NCBI GenBank assembly: GCA_012798455.1
Contig: JAAZNC010000082.1
Coordinates: 1-41,876, forward strand
Length of the DNA: 41,876 bases
Reading direction: 5' to 3'
Origin: Chloroflexota bacterium
GTDB taxonomy: Bacteria > Chloroflexota > Anaerolineae > Anaerolineales > Anaerolineaceae
Shown: positions 14,327 through 22,270 of the stretch, piece by piece
Layout of the letters: each line of letters starts with the position of its first letter
How positions within the stretch are numbered: position 1 is the first letter of the stretch
The notes under the pieces: generated by a model
Told to the model about the DNA's origin: nothing
The model's input: the letters and a program-made list of their open reading frames with translations, nothing else
Database searches by the model: none
Program-made: the position numbers and the translations under genes

Positions 14327-15892
14327 ATGTTATATAAATCTTACTCAACACAGAACTTTCTTTCTTTTCTTTTATTCATTGCGGCTGTAGTCTGTTGGAT
14401 ATATTTTGCTCCCGTAAATATTGGAGGCAATACTACCTATGCAATTTTACGCGGAAATAGTATGTATTCCGAATTCAAACAAGGCGACCTGGTGTTAGTC
14501 CATAAAAAGAACAGCTATGCAGTGGGTGATATTATCTTATATAAAAATCCAGATGTTGGACCCATTTTTCATAGAATTATTGGAATGGATGGAGAAAACT
14601 TCTTTTTAAAAGGTGATAATAATTCATGGGTCGATTCTTATCAACCCTCCGTTCAAGATGTTTATGGCAGTCTTTGGCTCCACTTATCAAACGTTGGTTA
14701 TCTCCTTAAATTGTTTCGGTCTCCAACAATTTTTTCTCTTATTATTACTTTTTCCTGCATTCTTATTGGAAATTCTTTTTCAAACGGTCAAGGCAAATTA
14801 TCCGCGAATGCCGTAAAGGATATTTCCTTTATGGATAAATCTAGGACATCAAAAATGACATATAAACAATCCGACTGGCTCTATTTTTTTATTGTTTTAC
14901 TCCTATGTGCAATTGTCCTCGCTTTCATCGCTTTTTCCAAACCCATAGAACGTTCTATCCCGGATGATCTTTCTTATACAAATCACGGAAGTTTTGAATA
15001 TTCTGCTGTTACACCTCATGATGTTTATAAAGAAGGATACCTCGAATCAGGCGATACTGTTTTTAGATTATTAACAGATTCGTTAAATTTAATTTTTCAT
15101 TATCACCTGGAATCAGAGTATCCAACACAAATTACCGGGTCCCTACAGTTGTTGGCAGAAGTCAGCGATGCAACTGGTTGGGCATATCCAATAGAGATAA
15201 CTCCCGCCACCAATTTCAATGGACCAGATTTTACTATTTCAGGAATCATTGAGTTAAACCAAATTCAGGAAATTATCGATAACTTAGAAAAACAAACTGG
15301 CGTCAATAACGCTGCTTATTATTTGAATATAAAACCAGATGTACATCTAAGAGGTGTAATTGCGAACAGAGAATTTGAAGATGATTTTTCACCGATTTTG
15401 ATTTTCACTATTGATAATCTGACCATGAAATTACCGCATAAAAATGATGATGCCTTGAATGACCTCTTAAACCCTTCATCTCAAGGCGTTCTCAATGGAA
15501 CCAGATCTGTGGCTAATACAATTTCCTTTTTGGGTATCGATTTTAATGTCCTGTTTTTACGCATGGTTTCGATCTATGGTATTGTTTTTTCTTTTATATT
15601 ATTAGCATGGTTTGGCAATAAATATTTGGGAACCCAAAATCAAAATGAAATCACAAAAATCAAGCTGCAATTTGGAATTACTTTTATAGATATAAAAGAT
15701 AGTTTCTTTCTTGCTAAGAACGCCATCGAAATTGAAAACTTGAAAGAATTAGCGACAATAGCTGCTCGGGAACAATCCACCATTTATCATCGCCAGTTGG
15801 ATACCTCTCATCATTATTATGTTATCTCCCAGAATAATTCGGACGTTATTTATCATTGTCAGATTTCGATAAATACCAATCGACCAGGTTAG
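14327..15892 (+). CDS. SipW-type signal peptidase I fused to a DUF5305-like domain
   Basis: A 521-residue membrane protein. Residues 1-130 form an ER/archaeal-type S26B signal peptidase: N-terminal helix, RGNSMYSEF with nucleophile S45, DIILYK, FHRIIG with H82 (His replaces the bacterial Lys general base) and LKGDNNS with D97. A helix near 135 and another near 185-205 follow. Residues about 206-400 are a large extracytoplasmic beta-rich region (YTNHGSFEYSA, YLESGDTVFRLLTDSLNLIF, GSLQLLAEVSDATGW) resembling DUF5305. A helix at about 410-430 leads to a cytoplasmic tail (FIDIKDSFFLAKNAIEIENL, then HHYYVISQNNSDVIYHC) also typical of DUF5305. These are usually separate adjacent genes, so the fusion is notable. 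Flanking secreted proteins are its likely substrates. Confidence 0.85.
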   Translation: MLYKSYSTQNFLSFLLFIAAVVCWIYFAPVNIGGNTTYAILRGNSMYSEFKQGDLVLVHKKNSYAVGDIILYKNPDVGPIFHRIIGMDGENFFLKGDNNSWVDSYQPSVQDVYGSLWLHLSNVGYLLKLFRSPTIFSLIITFSCILIGNSFSNGQGKLSANAVKDISFMDKSRTSKMTYKQSDWLYFFIVLLLCAIVLAFIAFSKPIERSIPDDLSYTNHGSFEYSAVTPHDVYKEGYLESGDTVFRLLTDSLNLIFHYHLESEYPTQITGSLQLLAEVSDATGWAYPIEITPATNFNGPDFTISGIIELNQIQEIIDNLEKQTGVNNAAYYLNIKPDVHLRGVIANREFEDDFSPILIFTIDNLTMKLPHKNDDALNDLLNPSSQGVLNGTRSVANTISFLGIDFNVLFLRMVSIYGIVFSFILLAWFGNKYLGTQNQNEITKIKLQFGITFIDIKDSFFLAKNAIEIENLKELATIAAREQSTIYHRQLDTSHHYYVISQNNSDVIYHCQISINTNRPG

Positions 15893-15902
15893 CTAAATTG
15901 GA

Positions 15903-16307
15903 ATGATGATGAAAATGAAATCAACAAAAAATATTATTATTCTCATAATTTTTAGTATTGTATTTTTGATATTGATTAATTCCATTTATGCACTGACTGC
16001 GACCAATACCGTACCTGAATCGGGATTGGACTACGATTCAATTCCAATAACAGCAAACCAAGTAAAACCATCTGATTGTAATAGTCTCGATCTAGTAAAT
16101 ATAATAACCAATAGCACCGGCTCCTCCGATAATGACCTCCTGCTTGGAACATTGGATAATGATTCGCTAAATGGGTATGATGGTGATGATTGCCTTTACG
16201 CCGGTAATGGCAATGATTCCTTAGATGGAGGAGCCGGTTATGATATCTGTATCGGTGGTTCAGGTACAGATACATTTACCGATTGTGAAGTCGAAGTTGA
16301 TCTTTGA
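15903..16307 (+). CDS. Secreted RTX-like calcium-binding repeat protein
   Basis: A 134-residue exported protein. A basic start (several Met/Lys, so the true ATG may be 15909, six bases after TTGGA) leads into a hydrophobic stretch (NIIILIIFSIVFLILINSIY) and then ALTATNTVPESG, matching GLAAANVVPETG of the protein at 13866. The C-terminal half has hemolysin-type nonapeptide repeats: DNDLLLGTLDNDSLNGYDGD and GNGNDSLDGGAGYDICIGGS, which bind calcium in a parallel beta-roll. Four cysteines, mostly in the repeats, may form disulfides. Unlike classic RTX toxins it has an N-terminal signal and is very short, so a surface-matrix or adhesion role is more likely. Last gene of the module. Confidence 0.8.
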   Translation: MMMKMKSTKNIIILIIFSIVFLILINSIYALTATNTVPESGLDYDSIPITANQVKPSDCNSLDLVNIITNSTGSSDNDLLLGTLDNDSLNGYDGDDCLYAGNGNDSLDGGAGYDICIGGSGTDTFTDCEVEVDL

Positions 16308-16366
16308 TTTTTCTCTTTTTATTAAATTCAATTTGCTGGTAAAAGTTAATCCCTAACGCTAGGTGC

Positions 16367-16573
16367 TGGGTCAGTCATCTGGATTGCACCCGCAAGCCCG
16401 CCTTCCAGCGCACGCCGGTCGATCTTCATAAAGATCGAAGGGGAACAAATCTATACTGCATCGCTTCTGCTGCAGGCATCGTTCAACAATCACATGATGG
16501 CATCTTGCCTACCCACACTGGCACCTGCTTTAGTTACCCCTACCAACACATCTGTGAATTCAGTTATCGGTGA
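16367..16573 (+). pseudogene. C-terminal remnant of a second nuclease gene (right flank)
   Basis: A 68-codon stretch still in frame that aligns with the end of the nuclease at 11898: WVSHLDCTRKPAFQRTPVDL, then HKDRRGTNLYC, ASAAGIVQQS and THTGTCFSYPYQHICEFSYR, ending in a stop. The catalytic half is missing, no start codon is available, and one of the cluster cysteines has changed (CFRC to CFSY). Its last 61 bases match the left-flank fragment at 13526 apart from the deletion there. Confidence 0.88.
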
Positions 16574-16597
16574 TTAAGCTAGTTGATTCGGTTTAAT

Positions 16598-16624
16598 CAA
16601 AAAAGCCGCTCTTTTGAAGCGGCT
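16598..16624 (-). terminator. Intrinsic terminator of the ArsR-Cdr operon
   Basis: On the minus strand: AGCCGCT (16624-16618), seven-base loop, AGCGGCT (16610-16604), then a run of T residues (16603-16599). It lies 11 bases past the oxidoreductase stop codon. Confidence 0.85.
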
Positions 16625-16634
16625 CTCATTTTCT

Positions 16635-19088
16635 TTAAATGAACAGCGTTGCGTTCGAGTCATCCGACGCGTGGATGAAGGTTGCCACCCCCACCACATC
16701 GATACCGTCGATCAGCTCTTCGCGTTTGATGCCCATCAGGTCCATCGACATCTGGCACGCCTGGATCGTCGCACCGTTTGTCAGTGCGCTCTCCATCAGT
16801 TCATGCAGCGGGCTGACGTTCTTCTTCTTCATGATACCCTTGATCATGGCGGTGCCTGCTCCAGCCATGTTCATTTTGGAGATGGTCAGCTTTTCCGTGC
16901 CGCGCGGCATCATCATACCAAACATGCGCTCGATGAAGTTCTTGCGTACCTTGGGTGCCTTCGGCTTGCGCAGAATATTCAGCCCCCAGAAGGTGAAGAA
17001 CATCGTTACCTTATGTCCCATGGAGAGTGCGCCGTTGGCAATGATGAAGGCTGCGATGGCTTTGTCCAGGTCGCCCGAGAAGATCACCATGGTTTTGTCC
17101 TGGGTGGTTGCGCCACCGCTGACCACTTCGGCTTTCTTTTCAGCGCCTTTTTGGATGCGCGCTGTGATCACACCATCTGCCGAATCCAGGGATACTAGTT
17201 TGTTGCCGGTGCGGTCTGCCCACGACTGCACATCGCTGGTGAAACCGTAATCGGTTGCTTTAACCGTGATCACATCTCCCGGTTGCACCTCTTTCACTTT
17301 GTTGTACAGCTTCATGATCGGTCCCGGGCATTGCAAGCCACAGGCATCCACCATGAATTGGTTAGCATCCGCCGGGTTGAAGGGTGGTATCTCGCGGATC
17401 TCTTCACGACTACTGATCGACACATGCTCGAAGGTATCAAAATTGGATTGCTGACAGGTCGCGTGCGAATAGGTCTTGTAGCCACCGTTCAGGTTCAACG
17501 CATCAAAGCCCAATTGGCTCAGGATGCGTGCTGCGAAGTAACCGCGCTGCCCAACCTGGCAGTACACCACGATCTTCTTGCTGCGTGGTAGTTCATTGGC
17601 GCGCGCACGTAATTCCGGCAGTGGGATGTTGACCGAACCTTCGATGCTGCCGATCATCAGTTCTTCCGGATTACGTACGTCCAGTAATGCATATTTTGAG
17701 CGGTCCAAATTTTCGATCTCGTTCCAGTCGATGATCTTCACATCTCCGCGCAGCATGTTGCCTGCCACAAAACCGATGATGTTGACCACATCGCGCGCCG
17801 ATCCGTAAGGTGGTGCATAAGCCAGTTCCAGCTCTTCCAGATCATATACGCTCATACCGCCGCGGATGGCAGTGGCAATCACATCCACGCGTTTGTCGAC
17901 CCCTTCCAATCCCACCATTTGGGCTCCGTAGATCTTGCCTTCCGGTGAGAACAGCAGTTTGAATGCCAGCGGGGAAGCTTCCGGGTAGTACCCGGCATGG
18001 TTGGAAGCATGGATGATGGCGTTTTCGAAGGGCAGACCCAGTTCGGTCAACTGGCGCACGTTCAATCCCGTGCTGGCAACCGTCAGGTCGAATACTTTCA
18101 CGATCGAAGTGCCTTGCACACCCGCGAAGCTCACATCCCTTCCTGCCAGGTTGTCCGCTGTGACACGGGCTTGCTTGCTGGCAGGTCCGGCTAAGGGCAG
18201 GTTCACTTCTTTGCCACTGATGATGTTCTTCACTGCCACGGCGTCGCCGATGGCGTAGATGTCCTTGTCACTGGTGCGCATATGGTCATCCACACTGATC
18301 ACACCGCGTGCGCCCAATTCCAACCCGGCGTCCTTTGCCAGTACCGTTTCAGGATGCACCCCAACAGACAGGATCACCATATCGGTGTCCACGCTCTTGC
18401 CGCTCTGCAGTGAGACTGTCAGTGCTTCATTCTGGCTGATGCCCTTGATACCGTCACCTAGCGCCAGCCTCACATGTTTGAAATCGAGGTGTTGGTGCAC
18501 CATCGCTGCCATCTCATAATCGATGGGCGCCATCACCTGGTTCAACATCTCGATGATGGTCACTTCGATGCCGCGGTGCTGCAGGTTTTCAGCGATCTCC
18601 AGACCGATGAAACCACCGCCCACCACCACAGCCCGGCTGGGTTCTTTTTCCGCGATGAAGTCACGGATGCGGTCCATATCCGGCATGGAACGCAGGCTGA
18701 ACACACCTGGCAGGTTCACCCCATCCAGTGGCGGAATGATCGGAGACGCTCCCGGGGAGAGCACCAGCTTGTCATATTTATCGGTGAATTCTCTACCCGA
18801 GGAGAGGTCATGCACCTTTACCATCTTCTTCTTACGGTCGATGCTCACTACCTCATGGCGCACAAAGGCATCAATATTGAATGTTTCTTTCAATTTTTTA
18901 AGGGTGATCACCAGCAGTTTGTCACGCTCGGTGATCACGTTGCCGATATGGTAAGGCAGCCCACAGTTCGCAAAGGAAATGTATTCCCCGCGTTCGTAGA
19001 TGCTGATTTCGGCTTTCTCGTCCATCCGGCGCAGTCGCGTCGCGGTGCTGGCACCGCCTGCTACGCCACCCACAATGATTACTTTCAT
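16635..19088 (-). CDS. cdr: CoA-disulfide reductase fused to rhodanese, TusA and DsrE-like domains
   Basis: An 817-residue four-domain enzyme. Residues 1-450 are an FAD/NAD(P)H disulfide oxidoreductase of the CoA-disulfide reductase/NADH oxidase type (GGVAGGASTATRLRR, SFANCGLPYHIG with single active Cys42, AIGDAV). Residues about 465-555 are a rhodanese with C510 in VVYCQVGQRG. Residues about 575-650 are TusA-like, with C587 in CGLQCPGP. Residues about 660-817 are a DsrE/DsrF-like domain (MVIFSGDLDKAIAAFIIANG, FTFWGLNIL). The set would accept sulfane sulfur or persulfide and relay it between cysteines while using NAD(P)H. CoA persulfide or polysulfide is the likely substrate by family. The ribosome site lies in the end of the ArsR gene, so the two form one operon. 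Confidence 0.93.
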   Translation of the reverse strand: MKVIIVGGVAGGASTATRLRRMDEKAEISIYERGEYISFANCGLPYHIGNVITERDKLLVITLKKLKETFNIDAFVRHEVVSIDRKKKMVKVHDLSSGREFTDKYDKLVLSPGASPIIPPLDGVNLPGVFSLRSMPDMDRIRDFIAEKEPSRAVVVGGGFIGLEIAENLQHRGIEVTIIEMLNQVMAPIDYEMAAMVHQHLDFKHVRLALGDGIKGISQNEALTVSLQSGKSVDTDMVILSVGVHPETVLAKDAGLELGARGVISVDDHMRTSDKDIYAIGDAVAVKNIISGKEVNLPLAGPASKQARVTADNLAGRDVSFAGVQGTSIVKVFDLTVASTGLNVRQLTELGLPFENAIIHASNHAGYYPEASPLAFKLLFSPEGKIYGAQMVGLEGVDKRVDVIATAIRGGMSVYDLEELELAYAPPYGSARDVVNIIGFVAGNMLRGDVKIIDWNEIENLDRSKYALLDVRNPEELMIGSIEGSVNIPLPELRARANELPRSKKIVVYCQVGQRGYFAARILSQLGFDALNLNGGYKTYSHATCQQSNFDTFEHVSISSREEIREIPPFNPADANQFMVDACGLQCPGPIMKLYNKVKEVQPGDVITVKATDYGFTSDVQSWADRTGNKLVSLDSADGVITARIQKGAEKKAEVVSGGATTQDKTMVIFSGDLDKAIAAFIIANGALSMGHKVTMFFTFWGLNILRKPKAPKVRKNFIERMFGMMMPRGTEKLTISKMNMAGAGTAMIKGIMKKKNVSPLHELMESALTNGATIQACQMSMDLMGIKREELIDGIDVVGVATFIHASDDSNATLFI

Positions 19089-19089
19089 T

Positions 19090-19461
19090 CTATTTCTCCT
19101 TTATAACGGATTTGGTTTTATTATCAGAATTGGCAGGATTGGTGATGGCAGCCTGGGCATGCAGTTGGTCACTTTGGATGGCGCGCATCAGGTCCAGTGA
19201 TTGGATGATCCGCTTATCCGCCAGCGAATAACGCACTGCCGTGCCCTGCCGTTCGGTGATCACCAAGCGGCGGTCGCGCAGGACCTTCAGATGGCGTGAA
19301 ATGGTAGATTGTGGAGCCTCCAGCGCTTCGGCGATCTCGTTCACATAATGGTCCCCTTCATCTAAAAGATACAAGATCATGATGCGCGTGGTATCGCTCA
19401 ACGCCGAACATACGCGCTCGTGCAGTAAATTGACTTCCAATTCCAGTGCTTGCTTGTCCAT
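19090..19461 (-). CDS. ArsR-family transcriptional regulator
   Basis: A 123-residue winged-helix regulator. The start at 19461 (MDKQALELEVNLLHERVCSA) fits family length; an in-frame ATG at 19536 would add a poorly conserved tail across the promoter. The HTH is typical: IAEALEAPQSTISRHLKVLR, followed by wing residues RLVITERQGTAVRYSLAD. It lacks an ELCVCDL metal-binding motif and has only one cysteine (VCSALSD), so it is neither a classic arsenic sensor nor a two-cysteine persulfide sensor. Its stop lies one base from the start of the sulfur-transfer enzyme, which it probably controls. A palindrome upstream (19514-19533) is a candidate operator. Confidence 0.9.
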   Translation of the reverse strand: MDKQALELEVNLLHERVCSALSDTTRIMILYLLDEGDHYVNEIAEALEAPQSTISRHLKVLRDRRLVITERQGTAVRYSLADKRIIQSLDLMRAIQSDQLHAQAAITNPANSDNKTKSVIKEK

Positions 19462-19513
19462 CTTGTTATTCCTATATGCGGATAAACGGATATATGTTAC
19501 CATAAACACTATT

Positions 19514-19533
19514 AGAATTATGTCTATAATTCT
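19514..19533. promoter_or_regulatory. Palindrome upstream of arsR-cdr operon
   Basis: AGAATTAT-GTCT-ATAATTCT, perfect eight-base arms around a four-base centre, 53 bases upstream of the ArsR start. Size and placement fit an ArsR-dimer operator. A second imperfect inverted repeat (ATATGCG...CGGATAT) lies at 19474-19493. Confidence 0.55.
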
Positions 19534-19604
19534 CACTCTTCCATTTTTTCACAAATTTTCACTGAAACAATTTCTATCCGTTTATTTCAATGAATTCCTC
19601 CCCA

Positions 19605-19638
19605 TCCATCATCTCGAGCGTAAGCGAGAGATCTCTCT
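19605..19638. repeat. Dispersed short hairpin repeat, copy A
   Basis: Contains CATCTCGAGCGTAAGCGAG and then AGATCTCTC. It belongs with similar elements at 30577 and 32754, all intergenic, sharing CATC-YCGAGC-N4-GAG and a following ATCTC. This resembles the common intergenic CATTCTGAGCGAAGCGAAG-type element of many bacterial genomes. Confidence 0.55.
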
Positions 19639-19754
19639 TTATCTAAATCAATACTCGTATAAGTCTCAACCAACATCAACTTTCCTTAACATCTTCATTT
19701 GCCATATAATTACCACAATATCAGCCTAATTTATCTACAATAAGGAGAAAACGT

Positions 19755-20258
19755 ATGCATAATATGACCAAAGCCAATCTGGAAGCCGCCTTCGCAGGAG
19801 AAAGCCAGGCGCACATGAAATACCTCATCTTCGCCGACCAGGCGGAAAAAGACGGCTTTCCCAATGTTGCCCGCCTCTTCCGCGCCACCGCCTATGCAGA
19901 GCAGGTGCACGCCACCAGCCATTTTAAAGTATTGAAGAAATTATCGGATACTTCCGCCAATTTACAAACCGGCATTGATGGCGAGACCTTCGAGGTTGAA
20001 GAAATGTACCCCGCTTATCATGCGGTGGCTGAACTGCAGGAAGAATCCGGTGCCGAGCGCTCCACCCGTTGGGCACAGGAAGCCGAAAAAGAACATGCTA
20101 TCCTGTACACTGACGCCAAAGCTGCCGTGGACAATGCCGGGGATATCAAAGGAGAGCAGGTCTACGTCTGTTCTGCCTGCGGTTGGACTGGTCTGGGCGA
20201 ACCACCCGATAATTGTCCCATCTGCAATGCTAAGAAGGAACGTTTCAAGATCTTCTAG
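19755..20258 (+). CDS. rbr: Rubrerythrin
   Basis: A 167-residue non-heme diiron peroxidase. The N-terminal ferritin-like four-helix domain supplies carboxylate and His ligands (NLEAAFAGESQAHMKYLIFA, YAEQVHATSHF, EAEKEHAILY). The C-terminal rubredoxin-like domain has paired cysteines VCSACGW and NCPICNA to bind one iron. Full length for the small rubrerythrin subgroup. It reduces hydrogen peroxide in anaerobes and microaerophiles. AAGGAG precedes ATG by about eight bases; TATAAT at 19705-19710 is a possible -10. It lies next to the thiol/sulfur redox operon, divergently transcribed, which fits an oxidative-stress setting. Confidence 0.95.
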   Translation: MHNMTKANLEAAFAGESQAHMKYLIFADQAEKDGFPNVARLFRATAYAEQVHATSHFKVLKKLSDTSANLQTGIDGETFEVEEMYPAYHAVAELQEESGAERSTRWAQEAEKEHAILYTDAKAAVDNAGDIKGEQVYVCSACGWTGLGEPPDNCPICNAKKERFKIF

Positions 20259-20266
20259 ACATAAAG

Positions 20267-20306
20267 AAACAGGCAGCCAATCGATCTCAAGCTGCCTGTT
20301 TTTATT
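20267..20306 (+). terminator. Intrinsic terminator of rubrerythrin
   Basis: Stem AAACAGGCAGC (20267-20277) and GCTGCCTGTTT (20291-20301) with a T-rich tail, starting nine bases after the stop codon. Strong hairpin of 11 pairs. Confidence 0.9.
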
Positions 20307-20405
20307 TTGTTTTCAAATTCTATATGGCATGAAAATCAATACCAAACCCATAAGTCCATTGTGCCTTTACTCTGCTGACATGATTCATTTATTCCCTCTG
20401 CTACA

Positions 20406-20945
20406 TTAATTTAGCACTTCGATCTCTCCGACCCTCTTTCCATTTTCACTTTTCTTTTTTCCATTCTCGCAGTAGATCCAGTAGATTTTTCTTCCAGATG
20501 CCCTGGCTTTTTCTACTACCTCTCCGGTTCCTCCGCTGTCTTTGCCGCCCTCTCCATCCCATAACGCTACCAGCACATCACATTCTTTAACCAGATATGC
20601 TCCCAACTGCTGGTATGCTAGCTTGTGATCCTGCATGGCAGGCAGTTCTACGACCTTGTTTGCTCTACCCAATAAAGTATGAAACTCTTGTTTCCCTTCC
20701 TCGGTCGAAAAATCTTTGAAATATTCCTCTTGCGATAATGGCAGTGGCACCACCAGCTTGATCTCCGGGAATTCCAGCCCAATGCTGGCAGCTAGTTGAT
20801 CCGCTCCCTCCGCCAGGGGTGAATATAACCACATCCCCTTTTCCGGGTTCGTTTGTATGATCTCTCCCAGGACCTTTTGTATGGCTATGCGCAATTGCTC
20901 TTTTTCGCTGAAATGGCGGTGTCCACTGATGGCAATCTTGGTCAC
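20406..20945 (-). CDS. SLOG-like (LOG/DprA-type Rossmann) protein
   Basis: A 179-residue soluble protein. It starts IAISGHRHFS, has SPLAEGADQLAASIG and LVVPLPLSQEEY, then CDVLVALWDGEGGKDSGGTG followed by EVVEKARASGRKIYWIYC. A glycine-rich GGTGE turn after a D-LVALWDG strand is the hallmark of SLOG-type nucleotide-binding folds, which are found in conflict systems as predicted sensors or processors of nucleotide signals. GTG at 20945 is the start, 11 bases after AGGAGG. It is divergent from the RCK-STAND gene set. Assignment is from motif pattern; function is inference. Confidence 0.7.
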   Translation of the reverse strand: MTKIAISGHRHFSEKEQLRIAIQKVLGEIIQTNPEKGMWLYSPLAEGADQLAASIGLEFPEIKLVVPLPLSQEEYFKDFSTEEGKQEFHTLLGRANKVVELPAMQDHKLAYQQLGAYLVKECDVLVALWDGEGGKDSGGTGEVVEKARASGRKIYWIYCENGKKKSENGKRVGEIEVLN

Positions 20946-21120
20946 GATGAAAACGTCCTCCTATTCATCCATTTGAGGTTATCTGATTTTATCTTTCGAT
21001 TCTACTATGCAATTGCTTTTTTTCTTGTACAATGAAAATATTAAACATCCTTTCCTTCTTAGAAATGATATAGATATTTTATTGAGCAAACAAATTAAAT
21101 TTCAGGAGGGCACAGGCAGT

Positions 21121-21879
21121 ATGAAAAGAGTCTGGCGTGACCTTTCGATCATCCTTTCCGCCGTATGGATCAACTTGCTGCTCTTCATCATCCTGCTTGT
21201 TATTGCTGCCCTCCTGTTACAGCGCTTCGGTCCCGATCCGCAGGCAAATTGGGCACAACTCGTGCTGGATGCCTTCAACCTGGCATCCATGGAGCGCGTC
21301 GAAAGTGGCGGTCGGGGCATCGTGGTCATCTTGGCTTTTATTTTGCCGCTTGCCATGTTTCTTATTTTAGGTGAAGGCACCCTGCGCATTTTTTCCATTT
21401 ACTCCCAGCGTAACTCGGATAGAAAGGAATGGGATCTTATGGTTGTCAAATCATGGAAGGAGCATGTGGTGTTGTGTGGTGCCGGCGAAATGGGGCATCA
21501 ACTCCTACAGCAATTGCTGGCTTCACAGCCTGCTTTGAAGGTCGTCATCCTTGATCCCCGTCCCGCGCTTCTTCCGGAACTCGGACTGGATGCTTCCAGC
21601 GCTGTTCATCTTCAGGCAGATATGACCAGTATCGATTCGTTGCAACAGGCACGCGTATCCTCGGCCCGCCTGGTCGTCCTCACTGCCGGGGAGGATACCA
21701 TCAATCTCGAGACTGCTTATAAGGTACTGCATCTCAATCCAGATGTGCCCATCTGGGTGCGTCTGCACCACAGCGGATTGGCAGATATGCTGGATCTCTC
21801 AAAGAACGCCCATATCCACTTTTTTTGTCCTTACCAGCAGGCTGCCCGCTCCATCGTGCAGCACATCCTACAAGAATAG
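21121..21879 (+). CDS. RCK/TrkA-N membrane protein without K+ selectivity filter
   Basis: A 252-residue protein; MKRVWRDLS at 21121 is chosen because GGAGG at 21105 precedes it and the upstream extension is unlike coding sequence. Two hydrophobic helices (about residues 9-33 and 62-84) flank a short loop (FNLASMERVESGG) where a two-helix K+ channel would carry TVGYGD; that filter is missing. The cytoplasmic part is an RCK/TrkA-N Rossmann domain: HVVLCGAGEMGHQLLQQLL, VVILDPRP and AARLVVLTAGED-like segments. It resembles CASTOR/POLLUX-type RCK proteins more than classic channels. First gene of a run leading to the STAND protein. It could be a membrane effector or ligand-sensing subunit. Confidence 0.75.
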   Translation: MKRVWRDLSIILSAVWINLLLFIILLVIAALLLQRFGPDPQANWAQLVLDAFNLASMERVESGGRGIVVILAFILPLAMFLILGEGTLRIFSIYSQRNSDRKEWDLMVVKSWKEHVVLCGAGEMGHQLLQQLLASQPALKVVILDPRPALLPELGLDASSAVHLQADMTSIDSLQQARVSSARLVVLTAGEDTINLETAYKVLHLNPDVPIWVRLHHSGLADMLDLSKNAHIHFFCPYQQAARSIVQHILQE

Positions 21880-21889
21880 GTACCTTATT

Positions 21890-22270
21890 GTGGATATCTT
21901 TAGTGTCCTCCATTCGGATCGTGGGCTGCTTCTGCACTTGCAAGAGAACGCTCCTGCAATTCACTCGGATACACAAGCCTGGCAGCGCTCTATTCAGAAA
22001 TGGAAATTTCTGCACGACTGTTGTGCAGGGGGTCAATTGGTAGAGGATGGCGGGGTGCAGACCTGTGGCTTATGTGCCCTTTATTTTTATGGACATGCCA
22101 CGGAATGTGAAGACTGTCCCATCAACCTGGCAGGCTATCCAGCCTGTGCCGGCACTCCTTCCAAAACTTACCAAACCGCCCTCGCGCAGCAGAACATACA
22201 GCTTGCCGCCGAGTCTGCTCTAAACGAAATTCGTTTTTTAAAGGATCTTGCCCATGGGTCTGGATTATAG
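21890..22270 (+). CDS. Cysteine-rich small protein, probable zinc binding
   Basis: A predicted 126-residue protein. GTG at 21890, nine bases after an AGG, is preferred; the longer frame from 21743 overlaps the RCK gene. Eight cysteines fall in pairs or near-pairs: HDCCAGG, QTCGLCALYF, TECEDCPIN and YPACAGTP, as in small zinc-binding folds where a CxxC, a CxxC and a final Cys with TP/Y follow. The C-terminus is helical. I recognise no named family. It sits between the RCK protein and an unknown gene, overlapping the latter by 17 bases, so it is translationally tied to that operon. Confidence 0.65.
   Translation: MDIFSVLHSDRGLLLHLQENAPAIHSDTQAWQRSIQKWKFLHDCCAGGQLVEDGGVQTCGLCALYFYGHATECEDCPINLAGYPACAGTPSKTYQTALAQQNIQLAAESALNEIRFLKDLAHGSGL

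Noticed and set aside
16639-17250. Long plus-strand frames opposite the oxidoreductase gene
   Set aside because: They are antisense shadows of the DsrE/TusA part of the 817-residue enzyme; the minus strand encodes recognisable domains.
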